A stretch of DNA of 64,000 bases, from NCBI GenBank assembly GCA_014529385.2, contig CM043952.1:70298299-70362298 (forward strand), given 5' to 3'. The DNA comes from Adiantum capillus-veneris. Its lineage: Eukaryota; Streptophyta; Polypodiopsida; Polypodiales; Pteridaceae. Below are positions 1 through 10,775 of the stretch, one piece after another; the first letter of the stretch is position 1; every line of letters begins with the position of its first letter. Both the position numbers and the translations under genes were made by a program. Below the pieces are notes generated by a model. That model ran no database searches. It was not told the origin of the DNA and worked only from the letters and a program-made list of their open reading frames with translations.

Positions 1-796
1 TATTTTGGAAGGCTTTGTGCAAAAGATATGCATTAATTTCTTCTGAGGAAGAGGGGCCTCATCAAGCGATGCATCAAAATAAACTAACAGCCAAAGAGGA
101 AAATGATCAGATAAAGTGAAAGATCGATCAACCCTCATAGTACATGCAAACATATCACATTGTTAAGCACCTAATAGGTACCATTGATCCAATCGTGATC
201 GATGTCTTAAGTGTGCATGTGGTCATTGTAAGGGTTCACCTCCAACATAAAGATAGAATGGTAAGAAAACTACCCTTGTAGCTTACATTCAGAGCTTAAC
301 ATCATCTCCATCTCTAAGTTTATCATGATGGAGAGAGAAAAACACTATTTAGCTATAAAATAGTTTTGGAGAGACTTTTGAAAGTGGGAAGTGATGTTTT
401 GAAATTGAAAAATCAAAATTTAATTTTTGGGATTTTTAGTGCACGCTTTTGACTTTTGGAGGTCAAAAAATGATTTTTTGATCGTTAAGTAGGTTTGGAG
501 GCTTTCAAGAGGGAAATTTTGAAATTTGAAATTTTGTGATGTATTTCTAAATCCAAGCCAAAAAGTGGGAAAAAAGAGGTCAAAGTGGTCCCCCCCCCCC
601 CAACCATCCCTTTCCCCTTGCCACCTCCCTTACCTTCTCATTAGATAAGAGGCCATTAAGAGGTGTAAGGCTACCTTGTTTCCCACTTTTTTTGAGGGCA
701 TAAAGTGTGTCCACCACCCTCTTACTATTGGCTGGACTAACCTTAATCCCAAAGGGCCCTTAGAGGGTTCATATTTTTCCTAATGTAAAGAAAGCA
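1..796. other. Non-coding flank
   Basis: No convincing coding region, RNA gene or element border is visible here. The stretch is AT-rich with several runs of T and A (about 400-540) and a 12-base C homopolymer at 590-601. The last part, from about 780, reads into the Copia fragment that follows. Confidence 0.6.
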
Positions 797-1049
797 TTGT
801 ATGGGTTGAAGGAAGCACCTAGAGCTTGGTATGAGAGGATTGTGGCATTCTTCATTTCATTAGGCTTTGAGATGTTTGATGCAGATCATTCATCGTATGT
901 GTTGAAGAATGAGGCAAAAATTGTGGTGATATGCATCTATCTAGATGACTTGATTTTTGGAGGTGATGATGTAGTTGAAGTAGAGAGTGTACAGGCTCTA
1001 CTTATGGAGGAGTTTGACATGAAAGACTTGGGAGACTTGCGGTATTTCT
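797..1049 (+). pseudogene. Old Copia reverse-transcriptase fragment, left part
   Basis: This frame carries the reverse-transcriptase palm of a Ty1/Copia polyprotein: YGLKEAPRAWYE near its start, the catalytic YLDDLIFGG box, and KDLGDLRYF at the end. It is open but has no proper start codon, and nothing upstream resembles the rest of gag-pol, so it is 5'-truncated. It stops abruptly at 1049, where a younger Copia element begins. The continuation is at 6612, directly after that element. What is seen is one RT gene split by an insertion; the fragment cannot encode a functional enzyme. Confidence 0.9.
1045..1049 (+). repeat. Target-site duplication, left copy (TTTCT)
   Basis: The five bases TTTCT directly precede the TG start of the 5' LTR and recur at 6612-6616 directly after the CA end of the 3' LTR. 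This is the 5-bp duplication expected from Copia integrase, and it fixes both borders of the insertion. Confidence 0.95.
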
Positions 1050-1245
1050 TGTTGGGGCATAAAGCCCAATGTGGTTGCCTAGGTAAGTGGGCGGGCCGCC
1101 AAGTATGTACACATATTCTTTTGTAAAAACCTAATAAGAACTCACTATGCTCTACCCATTATAGTAGAGCGAGTTCACCATATCGTCGTGCTCTTCTTCT
1201 TGCACTCTCTCTCTCTCGCATCGCACTTCCTCTTGTACTCCTTCA
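1050..1245 (+). repeat. 5' LTR of Copia element I
   Basis: It starts TGTTGGGG and ends CCTTCA, giving the TG...CA ends of an LTR. It is 196 bp and pairs with 6419-6611. Differences between the copies are scattered transitions plus small indels, the largest within a CT-rich stretch near the 3' end. No clear TATA box is visible. Confidence 0.95.
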
Positions 1246-1247
1246 AC

Positions 1248-1259
1248 TGGTATCAGAGC
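1248..1259 (+). other. Primer binding site, initiator-Met tRNA
   Basis: TGGTATCAGAGC lies two bases after the 5' LTR. This 12-mer is complementary to the 3' end of plant initiator methionine tRNA and is the standard minus-strand primer site of plant Copia elements. Confidence 0.95.
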
Positions 1260-2344
1260 TCAGATCGAGGCTTGGGGCAGCATTTGCAGGCAGCCAGAGT
1301 CACCTGCTCAGACTGGAGTGAGATTAGACAGGCGAAGACACGGCCCAAATTCCTATGGGTAAGCCCAAAGGGCTTGGTGTTCTCATAATTTCATTCTGAG
1401 GTCATCTCGGCCACCGTTCGGCTTCGACAAAGTTTTGCGCAGGCCATTTTCGAGTACGTGGTCTCAGCGGGTGCAGATCCGACTCTACAAATTTGGGGTT
1501 TCGGCCTACGACTGCAGGTGTTGAGGATATCGACACTCCCAGAGTGTTGATTTGTGGCTGTCTACACATCGAAGGACGGCTCACAGTTCTTGGAGGCGTG
1601 TCGCATACGACACAGGCGCATCTACACACAGACTGTAGGCGACATTCACTAGTTCATCAGGTAGCTTGTGTTTGCTTCTTGATATTCCAGATTTCATCCT
1701 GACATTGCAGGTACTTCCACATGGGATGTATTGTCAGAGATGATATATGTCTGTTGAGGGTTTGTTGGCTGTGAGTCATGTAGCAAACAACCGCCGCAAC
1801 GGTTACATCATATAGTGGGAAATTTGTGGATGTATGACTTTGTGGGAAGTCTATGTACTGTCAGATTTACTGTAGCCTTTGTTGCGGGTCGAGTGAGGTT
1901 TTATTGAGTTGGGGGATTCTCGAATGTTGAGATCCTTTCGGTGATACAGGTCTTGGAGCGATCCCTCGAGCACCCTTAGATAGGCTGCTAGGATGTATTG
2001 ACTGTGAGTTAGACATTTGGGATTGCATCTTTGATTTACTTCCGTTGAGGCATTGTCGTAGTCTATGCTTACAGGACAGTGACAGGACAGTGAGAGACAG
2101 TACAGGTGCAGGACAGGTTTACCCACAGCTTACAGTGTTAGAGAGATAGTGGTTTTTTGAGCTGTTTTTTGGTCTGTTTTTTAGTACACCATAGCCATTT
2201 TACAAAGGAGACTCTACTGAAATTTATGCAGAATCTGAAGCTTTCTTGATTCATTTGACAGGTTGATATTGGTTCAGAGGTCAGTTTACAGGGGAAACTC
2301 TGCCGAATTTTTCCCAGGAAAGTAAACTACTGTGAACCGTAGCT
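1260..2344 (+). other. Unusually long leader of Copia element I
   Basis: About 1.1 kb separates the primer site from the gag start at 2345. It holds only short unconserved frames and no second LTR or recognisable domain. Copia leaders are usually much shorter, so this may contain packaging signals, a spliced leader, or foreign sequence. GT- and AG-rich junctions can be seen but none is decisive. Confidence 0.6.
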
Positions 2345-5300
2345 ATGGCTGGATCACAGGACACTGCTCTTTACAATATCAAGAAGCTGGATGGAACCAA
2401 TTTCCCATTGTGGAAGAAGCAGATTTGGCACGTGTTGGTACAAAAGAAGCAGATAAAACCTATAAAGCTCAAGGGGATAAAACCAGAAGATATGGACGAA
2501 GATGAATGGAGCAAAATGGATGAATTGGCACTTTCTACCATTATGCTGACTTTGGCAGAAATCGTTTACTTCAATGTAGCAGACGAGATGTCGGCTTATC
2601 AAGCATTGTTAAAGCTGAGTGATCTTTATGAGAAGCAGAGTGCAGCTCCACAGGTATACTGGCTTAAGAAGCTTGTTGACTTGAAGATGAAAGAAGGGAC
2701 ACCTATGTCCAATCATCTGAATGAATTCAACAAAATCTACAGTCAATTGTCAGCTCAAGGTGTCAAGTTTGATGAACCTGTTAGAGCTATGTTTCTGTTG
2801 ATCACATTGCCGGAAAGTTGGGACCCTTTTCGCACAGCTTTGAGTAATTCTGCACCTCCAGATGGTTTGAACGTAGCAGGTGTAGAAGGAAATCTGCTTA
2901 CTGAAGAAACCAATAGAAAGACAATGGACAAAGGTAAAGGAACAGCCTTAGTTGTCAGGGGAAGGACCAAAGAAAAGTACAAAGGTGGAAAGAGGAATCA
3001 GTCTCGTAGCAAGTCCCGCAGTGCTAAAGGCAAGAGTGACATAGAATGCTACCATTGTGGCAAGAAGGGTCACATGAAAAGAGACTGCAGAGAATGGAAA
3101 GCAGAAAAATGCAAAGAGAAAGCTGAAGACCATGGTGAGAAGAACAAGTCCTCAGTGAAGATTCAAGAAATAAATGTGACAAACACTGTTGCAGAGGATG
3201 ACAGTCTAGTGTCAGGAGACATCTACTTCTTGAAGAATACAATGGACTCAGCTCTTCTTACAGCATCTGATGGAAATGCACTGAGTGACTGGATTATAGA
3301 CTCAGGGGCATCACTTCATGTGTCTCCAAACAAGGAGTGGTTTACCTCTTATGTGACCACTAAAGATCATGTTCGGCTAGGCAATGGGCAGACATGTGAG
3401 ATCTTAGGTGTTGGAGATGTTCAATTGAAGTTTCAGAATGGCTCTTCTTTCACGCTAAAGAATGTGAGACATGTTCCTGCAATTACAAAGAGCTTGATCA
3501 GCACAGGTTTACTTGATGATGCTAGCTACATCACCAATTTTGGACAGAACATGTGGAAGATATCCAAGGGTTATATGATAGTAGCACATGGAGTAAAGTC
3601 TGGAGGACTTTACATGATTTATGTATCAAATGTCTCTAAAAATGTAATCAATGTAACCAAGCAGCAGAACGTTTCTTTGTGGCATAGCCGGTTAGGACAT
3701 ATGTCCAAGAAGGGAATGGAAATCTTGTCTCGTTCTGGTTATTTGCCTGGCTTTTCATTTAATGATTTTGAATTCTGTGAACATTGTCTGTATGGTAAGC
3801 AAACACAGCAGCCACATAAGCATAGAAGCAGTAGAAGCAGTAGAAGAGATACACAGTTGGCACTTGTTCATAGTGATTTGTGTGGACCTATGCCTAACCT
3901 ATCTCTAGGGGGAGCTTCTTACTTTATGACATTTATAGATGATTACTCGAGGAAAATATGGGTTTACTTTCTCAAGCACAAGGATGAAGCGTTTAGTGTT
4001 TTCAAAACGTTTGTGACACTTGTGGAGAATCAAAGTGGCAAGAAGCTTAAATGCTTACGCACTGACAATGGTGGAGAGTATGTTTCAAAGGCCTTTCAGG
4101 AATTTTGTGAGTCAAAAGGTATAAAAGGTGAACTTACTGCTCCTTACAATCCTCCTCAAAATGGTGTTGCTGAGAGGATGAATAGGACCATACAAGAGAA
4201 GGTCAGAAGTATGTTGTCTAATGCACAGCTACCAAATGGTTTTTGGGCTGAAGCTGTATCAACAGCTGTTCATCTTGTAAATGGATCTCCTAGCAAGGTT
4301 TTGCAGAAGGGTTCAGTGCCAGAGATGGTATGGTCAGGCAAAATTCCCTCATACAAGCATCTCAGAGTTTTTGGCTGTGAGGAATATACTCACGCTCCAA
4401 AGGAATTTAGGAACAAACTTGAGCCAGAGAGTAGAAAGTGCATCTTTCTAGGCTATGGTAATTCTGGTGAGATGGGGTACAGACTTTGGGATCCCGAGTC
4501 CAGAACGGTTTTCCGCAGCAATGATGTTCACTCTAATGAATCCAAATATCATTCTAAACCAGAGAGGTTTGAGGAGATTAGAAGAGTTGTCTTCCAAGAA
4601 GATGGACTTGCACGTGCAAGACAAAATGTCAGGGCTCAAGAGGAGCAAGGACAGGATAGATTGGAACCACAGGTTGTGGCTGAGCCTGAGCCACCTATTG
4701 TGCGTAGATTTGGACGTGTCACATGACCTCCTGATAGGTTTGTTCCATCTATGAACTATGTCATTTTGACTGATTGCAATGAGCCTTCATGTTACAAGGA
4801 AGCAGTGAAAATGAAGGACTCCGGGAATTGGCAATTGGCCATGCAGTCAGAGATGACAACTCGGCATAAAAACCAGACATGGAATCTAGTTAAATTACCA
4901 CAGGGAAAAAAGGCTCTACCTTCTAAATGGGTTTACAGGTATAAGATTACCACTCATGATAGTCAGCCAAAGTACAAAGCAAGGCTTGTTGCCAAGGGCT
5001 TTAAGCAAGAACAAGGCATTGACTTTGATGAAGTCTTCTCTACGGTGGTCAAGATGACTACATTGAGATGCTTTCTTGCATTGGTTGCCATATTAGATTT
5101 GGTGTTGCACCAAATGGATGTCAAGACAGCGTTCTTGCATGGTGATTTAGATGTGGAAATTTACATGCAGTAGCCAGAAGGGTTTGTTGCGAAAGGCAAG
5201 GAAGATTGGGTATGCTAGTTGTTAAAGAGTCTTTATGGCTTAAAACAATCACCGAGGGCATGGTACCATAAATTCCACAAGTTTATGCTTTCTCAAGGCT

Positions 5301-6329
5301 ACAAACGTAGTGAGTTCGATCACTGTCTATATACAAAGAAGGCTAAGGATGGTAGTTGGTTGATCCTTATTTTGTATGTGGATGACATGTTGATTGCTGG
5401 CAAGCACTTGGAAGAAATTTCAGCTTTGAAGTCAAAGATGGCAAAATCGTTTGACATGAAAGACATGGGTGAGGCAAGTCATATACTTGGTATGCGCATT
5501 GAGAAGATCAAAGAAGTTGATTTGGTTATCTCAAACAGAGTATATTGACAAGGTTTTTCAACGTTTCAATATGGAGAAGGGAAAGGCATTGAGTGTTCCA
5601 TTGCCACCATATGTGAAACTTAGCAAACAAGATTTTCCTGTGTCTGAGGAAGAACAAGCTGAAATGGATAAGATTCCATATGCATCTGTAGTGGGTAGTT
5701 TGATATATGCAATGATTGCTACTCGCCCAGACATTGCATTTGCAGTGGGAGTAGTAAGTCGATACATGTCAAACCCAGGCAAGAAACATTGGGAGGCAGT
5801 GAAAGGAATATTGAGATACCTGAAAGCTACAAAGAGTATGCGTATATGCTATGGGAGTCAGGAGCTAAGTGTAAAGGGTTTTACAGACTCAGATTATGCA
5901 GGTGACTTAGACAACCGAAGGTCTACGTCAGGGTATGTCTTTACATTGGCTGGTGGAGCAGTATCATGGCGTTCTAGATTACAAGATTGTGTTACTCAGT
6001 CTACTACAGAGGCGGAACATGTTGCAGCATCAGAGGCATGCAAAGAATCAATTTGGCTTAATCGACTAGTAACAGATTTGGGAATCAAAGAAGAGATGTC
6101 TGTGTTATATTGTGATAGTCAAAGTGCTATACAATTGGCTCGCAATCCAGTTTATCACTCAAAGACAAAGCATGTGGATGTGAAGTATCATTTCATCAGG
6201 GAAATGCTCGAGGATAAGCAACTTCAGCTTGTCAAAGTTCACACCACAGAAAATCCTGTTGATCTACTTACAAAAGGACTTCCCTTAGAGAGCTTTGCAT
6301 ATTTTCACAAGCAGTTAGGTGTAGGGTAG
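2345..6329 (+). pseudogene. gag-pol polyprotein gene of Copia element I, broken
   Basis: The ATG at 2345 opens a 793-codon frame. Domains in order: UBN2-type gag (about residues 15-200), a basic Ser/Arg linker, a CCHC zinc knuckle (CYHCGKKGHMKRDC, residues 235-248), aspartic protease (DSGAS, about 319), the HHCC pre-integrase domain (LWHSRLGH, about 443), and the integrase core with D near 509, D near 574 and E in NGVAER. Reverse transcriptase (YVDDM near 5377) and RNase H follow downstream. Visible lesions: TGA at 4724, TAG at 5171, TAG at 5216, and a frameshift near 5525, after which the frame runs 5530-6329 to a natural TAG. The three stops are consistent with C-to-T or similar point changes. 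Confidence 0.95.
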
Positions 6330-6407
6330 TACATCACTTCTCTACATCTCTTGTATATTAGCTTGTATAGTAGCTTCTCTCACACTTAAAGTACCACATT
6401 GGACTTT

Positions 6408-6418
6408 AAGTGGGAGGT
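6408..6418 (+). other. Polypurine tract of Copia element I
   Basis: The purine-rich stretch AAGTGGGAGGT lies directly before the TG of the 3' LTR, where plus-strand DNA synthesis is primed in LTR retrotransposons. Position and composition support the call. Confidence 0.85.
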
Positions 6419-6611
6419 TGTTGGGGTATAAAGCCCAATGTGGTCGCCCAGGTAAGTGGCGGGCCGCCAGGTATGTACACATATTCTTTTGTAAAAACCT
6501 AATAAGAACTCACTATGCTCTACACATTACAGTAGAGTGAGTTCACCATATCGTCGTGCTCTTCTTCTCGCACTCTCTCTCTCACGTCGCACTTCCGCTC
6601 GTATTCCTTCA
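6419..6611 (+). repeat. 3' LTR of Copia element I
   Basis: 193 bp, TGTTGGGG to CCTTCA, matching 1050-1245. It is followed at 6612-6616 by the second TTTCT target duplication. Confidence 0.95.
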
Positions 6612-7478
6612 TTTCTCGGGCATTGAAATTGTTCTCACAAAAGAGGGTGTGTGGTTGTCACAAAGGTAATATGCTTTGGACATGTTGAAAAAGTATGGTA
6701 TGGCTGATTGTGATGCCCTTAGATCAAAATTTGAATTTGAGAAATGATGTAGGTCAAGTACTTGAGAATGCTACCATATACAAGAAGATTGTGGGTAGCT
6801 TGATCTACTTGACTATCTCACATCCAGATGTGAGCTACACAGTTGGATTGGTGTGTCAGTTTATGTCATCTCCTAGGAAACCACACTTGGATGTAGTGAG
6901 TCGCATGTTGCGCTATGTGAATGCTACTTTGGATTATGTAGTGCAATGTGGAGTTGCAACTCTATGGTTACACAAATTGTAGATTGGGTTGGTAGCACAT
7001 TCGATCGCAGGTCTATCAACATATTCATGTTTTCACTTGGGAGTGTTGCTATCACATGAAGTAGCAAGAGACAACCTACGGTTGCTCTTTTGAGTATAGA
7101 GGCAGATTATGGGGGTTCTGCAATGGTGTCATGTGAGGTAGCACGGTTGGGATTGCTACTTCAAACTTTGGAGTACATGTACAGAGGCTGGTTGGGCATC
7201 TATTGTGACAACCTCCATAGCATACAGTTGGCAAAAAACCAGTATGTCATGCCAGAACAAATCACATTGAGATGCATTACCACTTCATCAAAGAGAGGGT
7301 CCTAGTAGGTGACATCTATCTTGAGTACGTGGTGATGGATGAGCAGGTTGCAGATATCTTCACAAAGATCCTTGGAGAACGTACGAAAATTTTGAGCAAT
7401 GCTTGGCATATGGGAGATGGCATTGAGCTTAAGGGTAGTGTTGAGATTTCAAGCTCAACATGTACGACTCTTGGATGA
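6612..7478 (+). pseudogene. Old Copia RT/RNase H fragment, right part
   Basis: Directly after the TTTCT duplication the reading resumes in the Copia RT thumb interrupted at 1049 (motif VLTKEGVWLSQ near 6640). It continues through the connection region (GSLIYLTISHPDVSYTVG at about 6798-6851) and RNase H (WLGIYCDN near 7192, then MHYHFIKERV and DEQVADIFTKI to about 7370). It needs several frameshifts and has stops, for example at 6668 and 6980. Together with 797-1049 it is the relic of a Copia element much older than the one inside it. Its LTRs were not found. Confidence 0.9.
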
Positions 7479-7700
7479 CTATCACCTTCAATCATCATCA
7501 GTGGCACGCCTTGGTAGATATGCATATCTTTGCCATCGATACTACACCAAGTTGGTCTACCTACCCAAGTGATGGCACACTTATATATTCATCTCCTCAG
7601 TGGCGGTTCATACTAGACTATTGTACTATTTTCCCTTTATGTTTTGGAGACCTCTTATCTTGAATTACTAAATAAGAAGAATAATAATAGGTTTCACCTC

Positions 7701-7702
<2 letters not shown>

Positions 7703-7746
<44 letters not shown>
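7703..7746. repeat. (TG)22 microsatellite
   Basis: An uninterrupted TG dinucleotide run, followed by a short CA/CG-alternating stretch at 7747-7764. Confidence 0.98.
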
Positions 7747-7747
<1 letters not shown>

Positions 7748-7911
7748 ACACGCGCATGCGTGCACGCTTGCAAGAGCTCAAGCTCTCTCTTTCTCTCTTT
7801 CTTAACAATGCTCGGGGCAATAACTCACCTAGTATGAGTGAGCCCCTTATTCTTCTATGTATATAAAGAATAAGTGCGTGAATTAGTGAGGTCAGTGGGT
7901 GGCCGTCTGTG

Positions 7912-8214
7912 CTAGGGCAAGGAGTCACATACCACCTTTACCCCAACATCTTGTCCTTGTTGAACATTTGATGAGAAATTTTCAGCATATTCATGTGGTC
8001 TATACATGGCATCAACAAATAGATTGGTTAACTCGAGAGCTTGAATAGTGGACTTGTTTGGAATCAACTTAAAAAGTTTAGTCTTACTAGATATCCAACA
8101 TTTTCTGGCCATTGAAATTGTTCTCAAAATTGCATGCTTGAAATGGCCTAAAAAACGTATTTGACCAGCACATAGAGACTTTGTCACAACACATAACCAA
8201 GAAAGAAGCGCCAT
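7912..8214 (-). other. 100-codon open frame, unrecognised
   Basis: The frame begins MALLSWLCVVTKSLCAGQ and has an ordinary amino-acid mix, with a hydrophobic N-terminus and a later NKSTIQALELTNLFVDAM stretch. I recognise no family motif. It lies between the old Copia remnant and the tandem duplication at 8304. It could be a fragment of a transposable-element gene or a chance frame. Confidence 0.25.
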
Positions 8215-8303
8215 TTCGGTCCCAGAAACTCATATTCTCCGCATATGGAGTAGGACTCATATTATGATGTTAGTAGATATGACATCCATCAAGTATGAGA
8301 AGT

Positions 8304-8495
8304 ACATGTGTATGGAGGTAACTAGAAACATTGAGCAAGTGAGAAGGACCCTCATAAAGCTTGCTCCACATTGGCTAAACCAAACTCCATGACTCACGAA
8401 CATGTGTATGGAGGTAACTAGAAACATTGAGCAAGTGAGAAGGACCCTCATAAAGCTTGCTCCACATTGGCTAAACCAAACTCCATGACTCACGC
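8304..8495. repeat. Perfect tandem duplication, 96-bp unit x2
   Basis: Copy one is 8304-8399 and copy two 8400-8495. By eye they differ only at the final base (A versus C). With this near-identity the duplication must be recent. 96 is a multiple of three, so it also repeats a 32-residue peptide in the minus-strand frame 8257-8643, which is otherwise unrecognised. Confidence 0.95.
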
Positions 8496-8654
8496 ACATG
8501 ACACTATGTACATTGTAGCATTTGGTCCTATATATCAAAAAGCATAAAGAGTGAGGTGAACATTTAAATTCACATTGTAAACATACTGCAGCAAAACATC
8601 CACCCCCTCTATACCTACACATTGTCCCACATGTGCCACACATATCTCTTTACA

Positions 8655-9060
8655 CGTTCAGTCTTCATTCAAGTCAACATACATGTCAATCTTATTTTCA
8701 TCTTCAATAAAGTCTAGTGCATCATCCTCCCTTTTTTCATCCCCATACATGGCATTTTCATCGTGATGCTCATTTTGACTTTCTTGCGAGTCAAAGGAAT
8801 CTATGTCTCTCTCGTGAGTCAAAGGGAACTCTATCAGCTCTTCTTTTGAACATCTTGATCCTTTTTTGTGCAATGGGAATCTTCATTTCTCTCCCATCCA
8901 ACTCATACAAATTGTAAGTTGCATTCCCATGTACATGCTTAAGCACATAAGGACCAAGATCAAACCCATCTTTTTGAAAGCTTTCTTATTGTTGGATGTT
9001 GGTTGTCAAGACTATTGTCACACACCCACACCCAATCACCTTCCTAAATAGCTATTGTTT
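8655..9060 (-). pseudogene. Gypsy C-terminal linker and acidic tail
   Basis: Minus-strand translation gives a WVWVCDNSLD-like segment, then NATYNLYELDG and IPIAQKRIKMFKRR. This is the barrel-like integrase C-terminal domain of this Gypsy lineage. An acidic tail follows in the frame 8873-8658, ending DMYVDLNED before a stop. No chromodomain is seen. Confidence 0.75.
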
Positions 9061-9374
9061 TGAGCCTATGGCTTTTGTCAAACCTGTCTTTATTCTTTAA
9101 CCTTACATCTTTCAATCATGCTATTGCAATTTCAATATCTTGAGGCCTTCTTTTGAATTGTTGTATACAAAAAGAAAGAAGGTCTTCCCTACTCATTCCA
9201 TCCTCCCAAGGCTTACATGTGGGAATTATATCCTCAATCGGCATTACAAGTTTTTGACCTACATCAACTCAAAAGGCATATAACCAATGATTGAGCTATG
9301 AGATGTAAGATCAACCCATAAAGCATAAGGCAATAACCTTAGCCGCTCTCCTAGTTAACCTTTGCAAGTATTAT

Positions 9375-10076
9375 CTAAAGATTAAATGATAGGAGGATGT
9401 CCACATTACCATATCCTCTAAGATTGTAAGCACTAGTGAGAACAGGTTTGATGCCCAACCTAGAGAAAAAATCTATGGCATTGTCAGCATCTAACTCACC
9501 TGTGTCTGCTAATATTTTTCCAACATAGCCATAACGACTAATCACATCATCCAAGAGGAACCTACATATCTCTTTTGTGCTTTTTGTTCTTAGAGCATGA
9601 CCTTCAACGTGGTTGGTTAAGTCTTCTTGTGCAAGCACTATGTATCTCATTTGACATAATTGACATAAGCACAATGGCATTGTAGCTAGATCTATTACCC
9701 ACTTTTAGTGCATGGCCAATGGGTAACTAGGGTGAAAATCATCACAATAATGCACATTTGAATACATTTGATAGGTTTCACAAGACTCAACAAAGTGAGA
9801 TACATCTTTATACATACCTTTCTTCCAATATCTCTCTTTCATTTTAGTAAAAGTGGCCCATACACCTTTGTATCCAGCATAAAGACTCTCATGAAACCTT
9901 TTGATAAGCTCATTTTGAGTGTCCTTGTCATTCACAAGTCTCAATGGCATCCCATTTCTTTGTTTTGTATGCTTCCACAAGTACCCATCTTCAAAAAGTA
10001 TCCATAGGCTTTTGAACTCTTGATCAGTCCACCCTTCTTGCCTTTTCAAAGTGCTCACATAACATCCAATGAGCAA
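9375..10076 (-). pseudogene. Gypsy integrase, zinc-binding and core parts
   Basis: The frame 10076-9705 ends with the zinc module (HESLYAGYKGVWATF, then ESCETYQMYSN, where the second Cys of the usual CxxC is replaced). The frame 9680-9375 carries the core: VLAQEDLTNHVEGHALRT, then RYGYVGKILADTGELDAD, with the second catalytic Asp in ADTGELD, and SAYNLRGYG where the family usually has a catalytic-Glu context (AYNPEANGxxE). The Asp nearest the start of the core lies in the poorly preserved gap between the frames. The enzyme is clearly dead. The core continues in degenerate form to about 9130 (DGMSREDLLSFCIQQF). Confidence 0.85.
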
Positions 10077-10084
10077 CCAATCAC

Positions 10085-10775
10085 TTTGATATAGGTCCTT
10101 TGTAAATGATTCAAGTGCATTTGATATGCAAACATGAGAGCTACTTTAAAACCTCATGCCTATATCATCACCCTCGACAACCATTTCTTCTTCATTTTCA
10201 TACCTTGCTCTAGAAAGCATATTTGCAAAAACTGGATTAGCTTTACTCACATATATTTAAATTTTGGATTCAAGGACTTTATGTAGGAAATCCATCTCAA
10301 ATAGCAATGTTAGAAGTTGAAAAACTTGTGATCGTTCCAAGAAGGGGTAGATAATTAATCTCCACTATTACATTTGCTCTGATCAAATACTCTTTACCAC
10401 ATTTTAGTGTTGTGATTGTTCCTCATAATTCTCTTTTTACCTATGGATAATTGCATTGATGTGAACTTAGGACCTTTAATCCAAATCTCACCACATATCA
10501 CTTGACATCATCATCATCATCATCTTGCCTTGTCGTCCATCCAATTCTTGTGGGGCTAGTATCCACTATCATAATCACATGTCTTCCACATTCATAGTTT
10601 ACTTTCCTTCAAGTTGGAGATCTAAGCAGAAACTTCTTAATTTCCTCATGGCATGTGTATGTATTTATTCCCATTGGAATTTCTGGTTCTCTCTCAAGAG
10701 TTTGTGCGAAGGTTTTGCCACATGCGCATAATGTGGAATCCAGATAACATTAAACACACATGAATCCAAGGACCT
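10085..10775 (-). pseudogene. Gypsy RNase H region, heavily mutated
   Basis: No long frame survives, but translating across stops shows RNase H landmarks in the expected order after RT: VDTSPTRIGW, VRFGLKVLSSHQ, VKRELWG, and LPLLGTI. The run of ATC/GAT triplets at about 10506-10525 encodes an Asp run here and may be a replication-slippage expansion. Confidence 0.7.

Larger units (their letters stand above)
1050..6611 (+). mobile_element. Full-length Ty1/Copia LTR retrotransposon (element I), plus strand
   Basis: A complete element of 5562 bp: 5' LTR, initiator-Met primer site, long leader, gag-protease-integrase-RT-RNase H in one frame order typical of Copia, polypurine tract and 3' LTR, flanked by TTTCT duplications. 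The two LTRs differ by roughly a dozen substitutions and a few indels over about 195 bp (counted by eye), so it is not recent. The coding frame carries at least three in-frame stops and one frameshift, so it cannot encode its own enzymes now. It sits inside an older Copia RT gene. Gag and integrase motifs look closest to the Tork/Tnt1 side of Copia, but I do not claim the lineage firmly. Confidence 0.95.

Noticed and set aside
2354-3242. Minus-strand frames opposite Copia gag
   Set aside because: They are shadows of the plus-strand gag frame, with no motif of their own.
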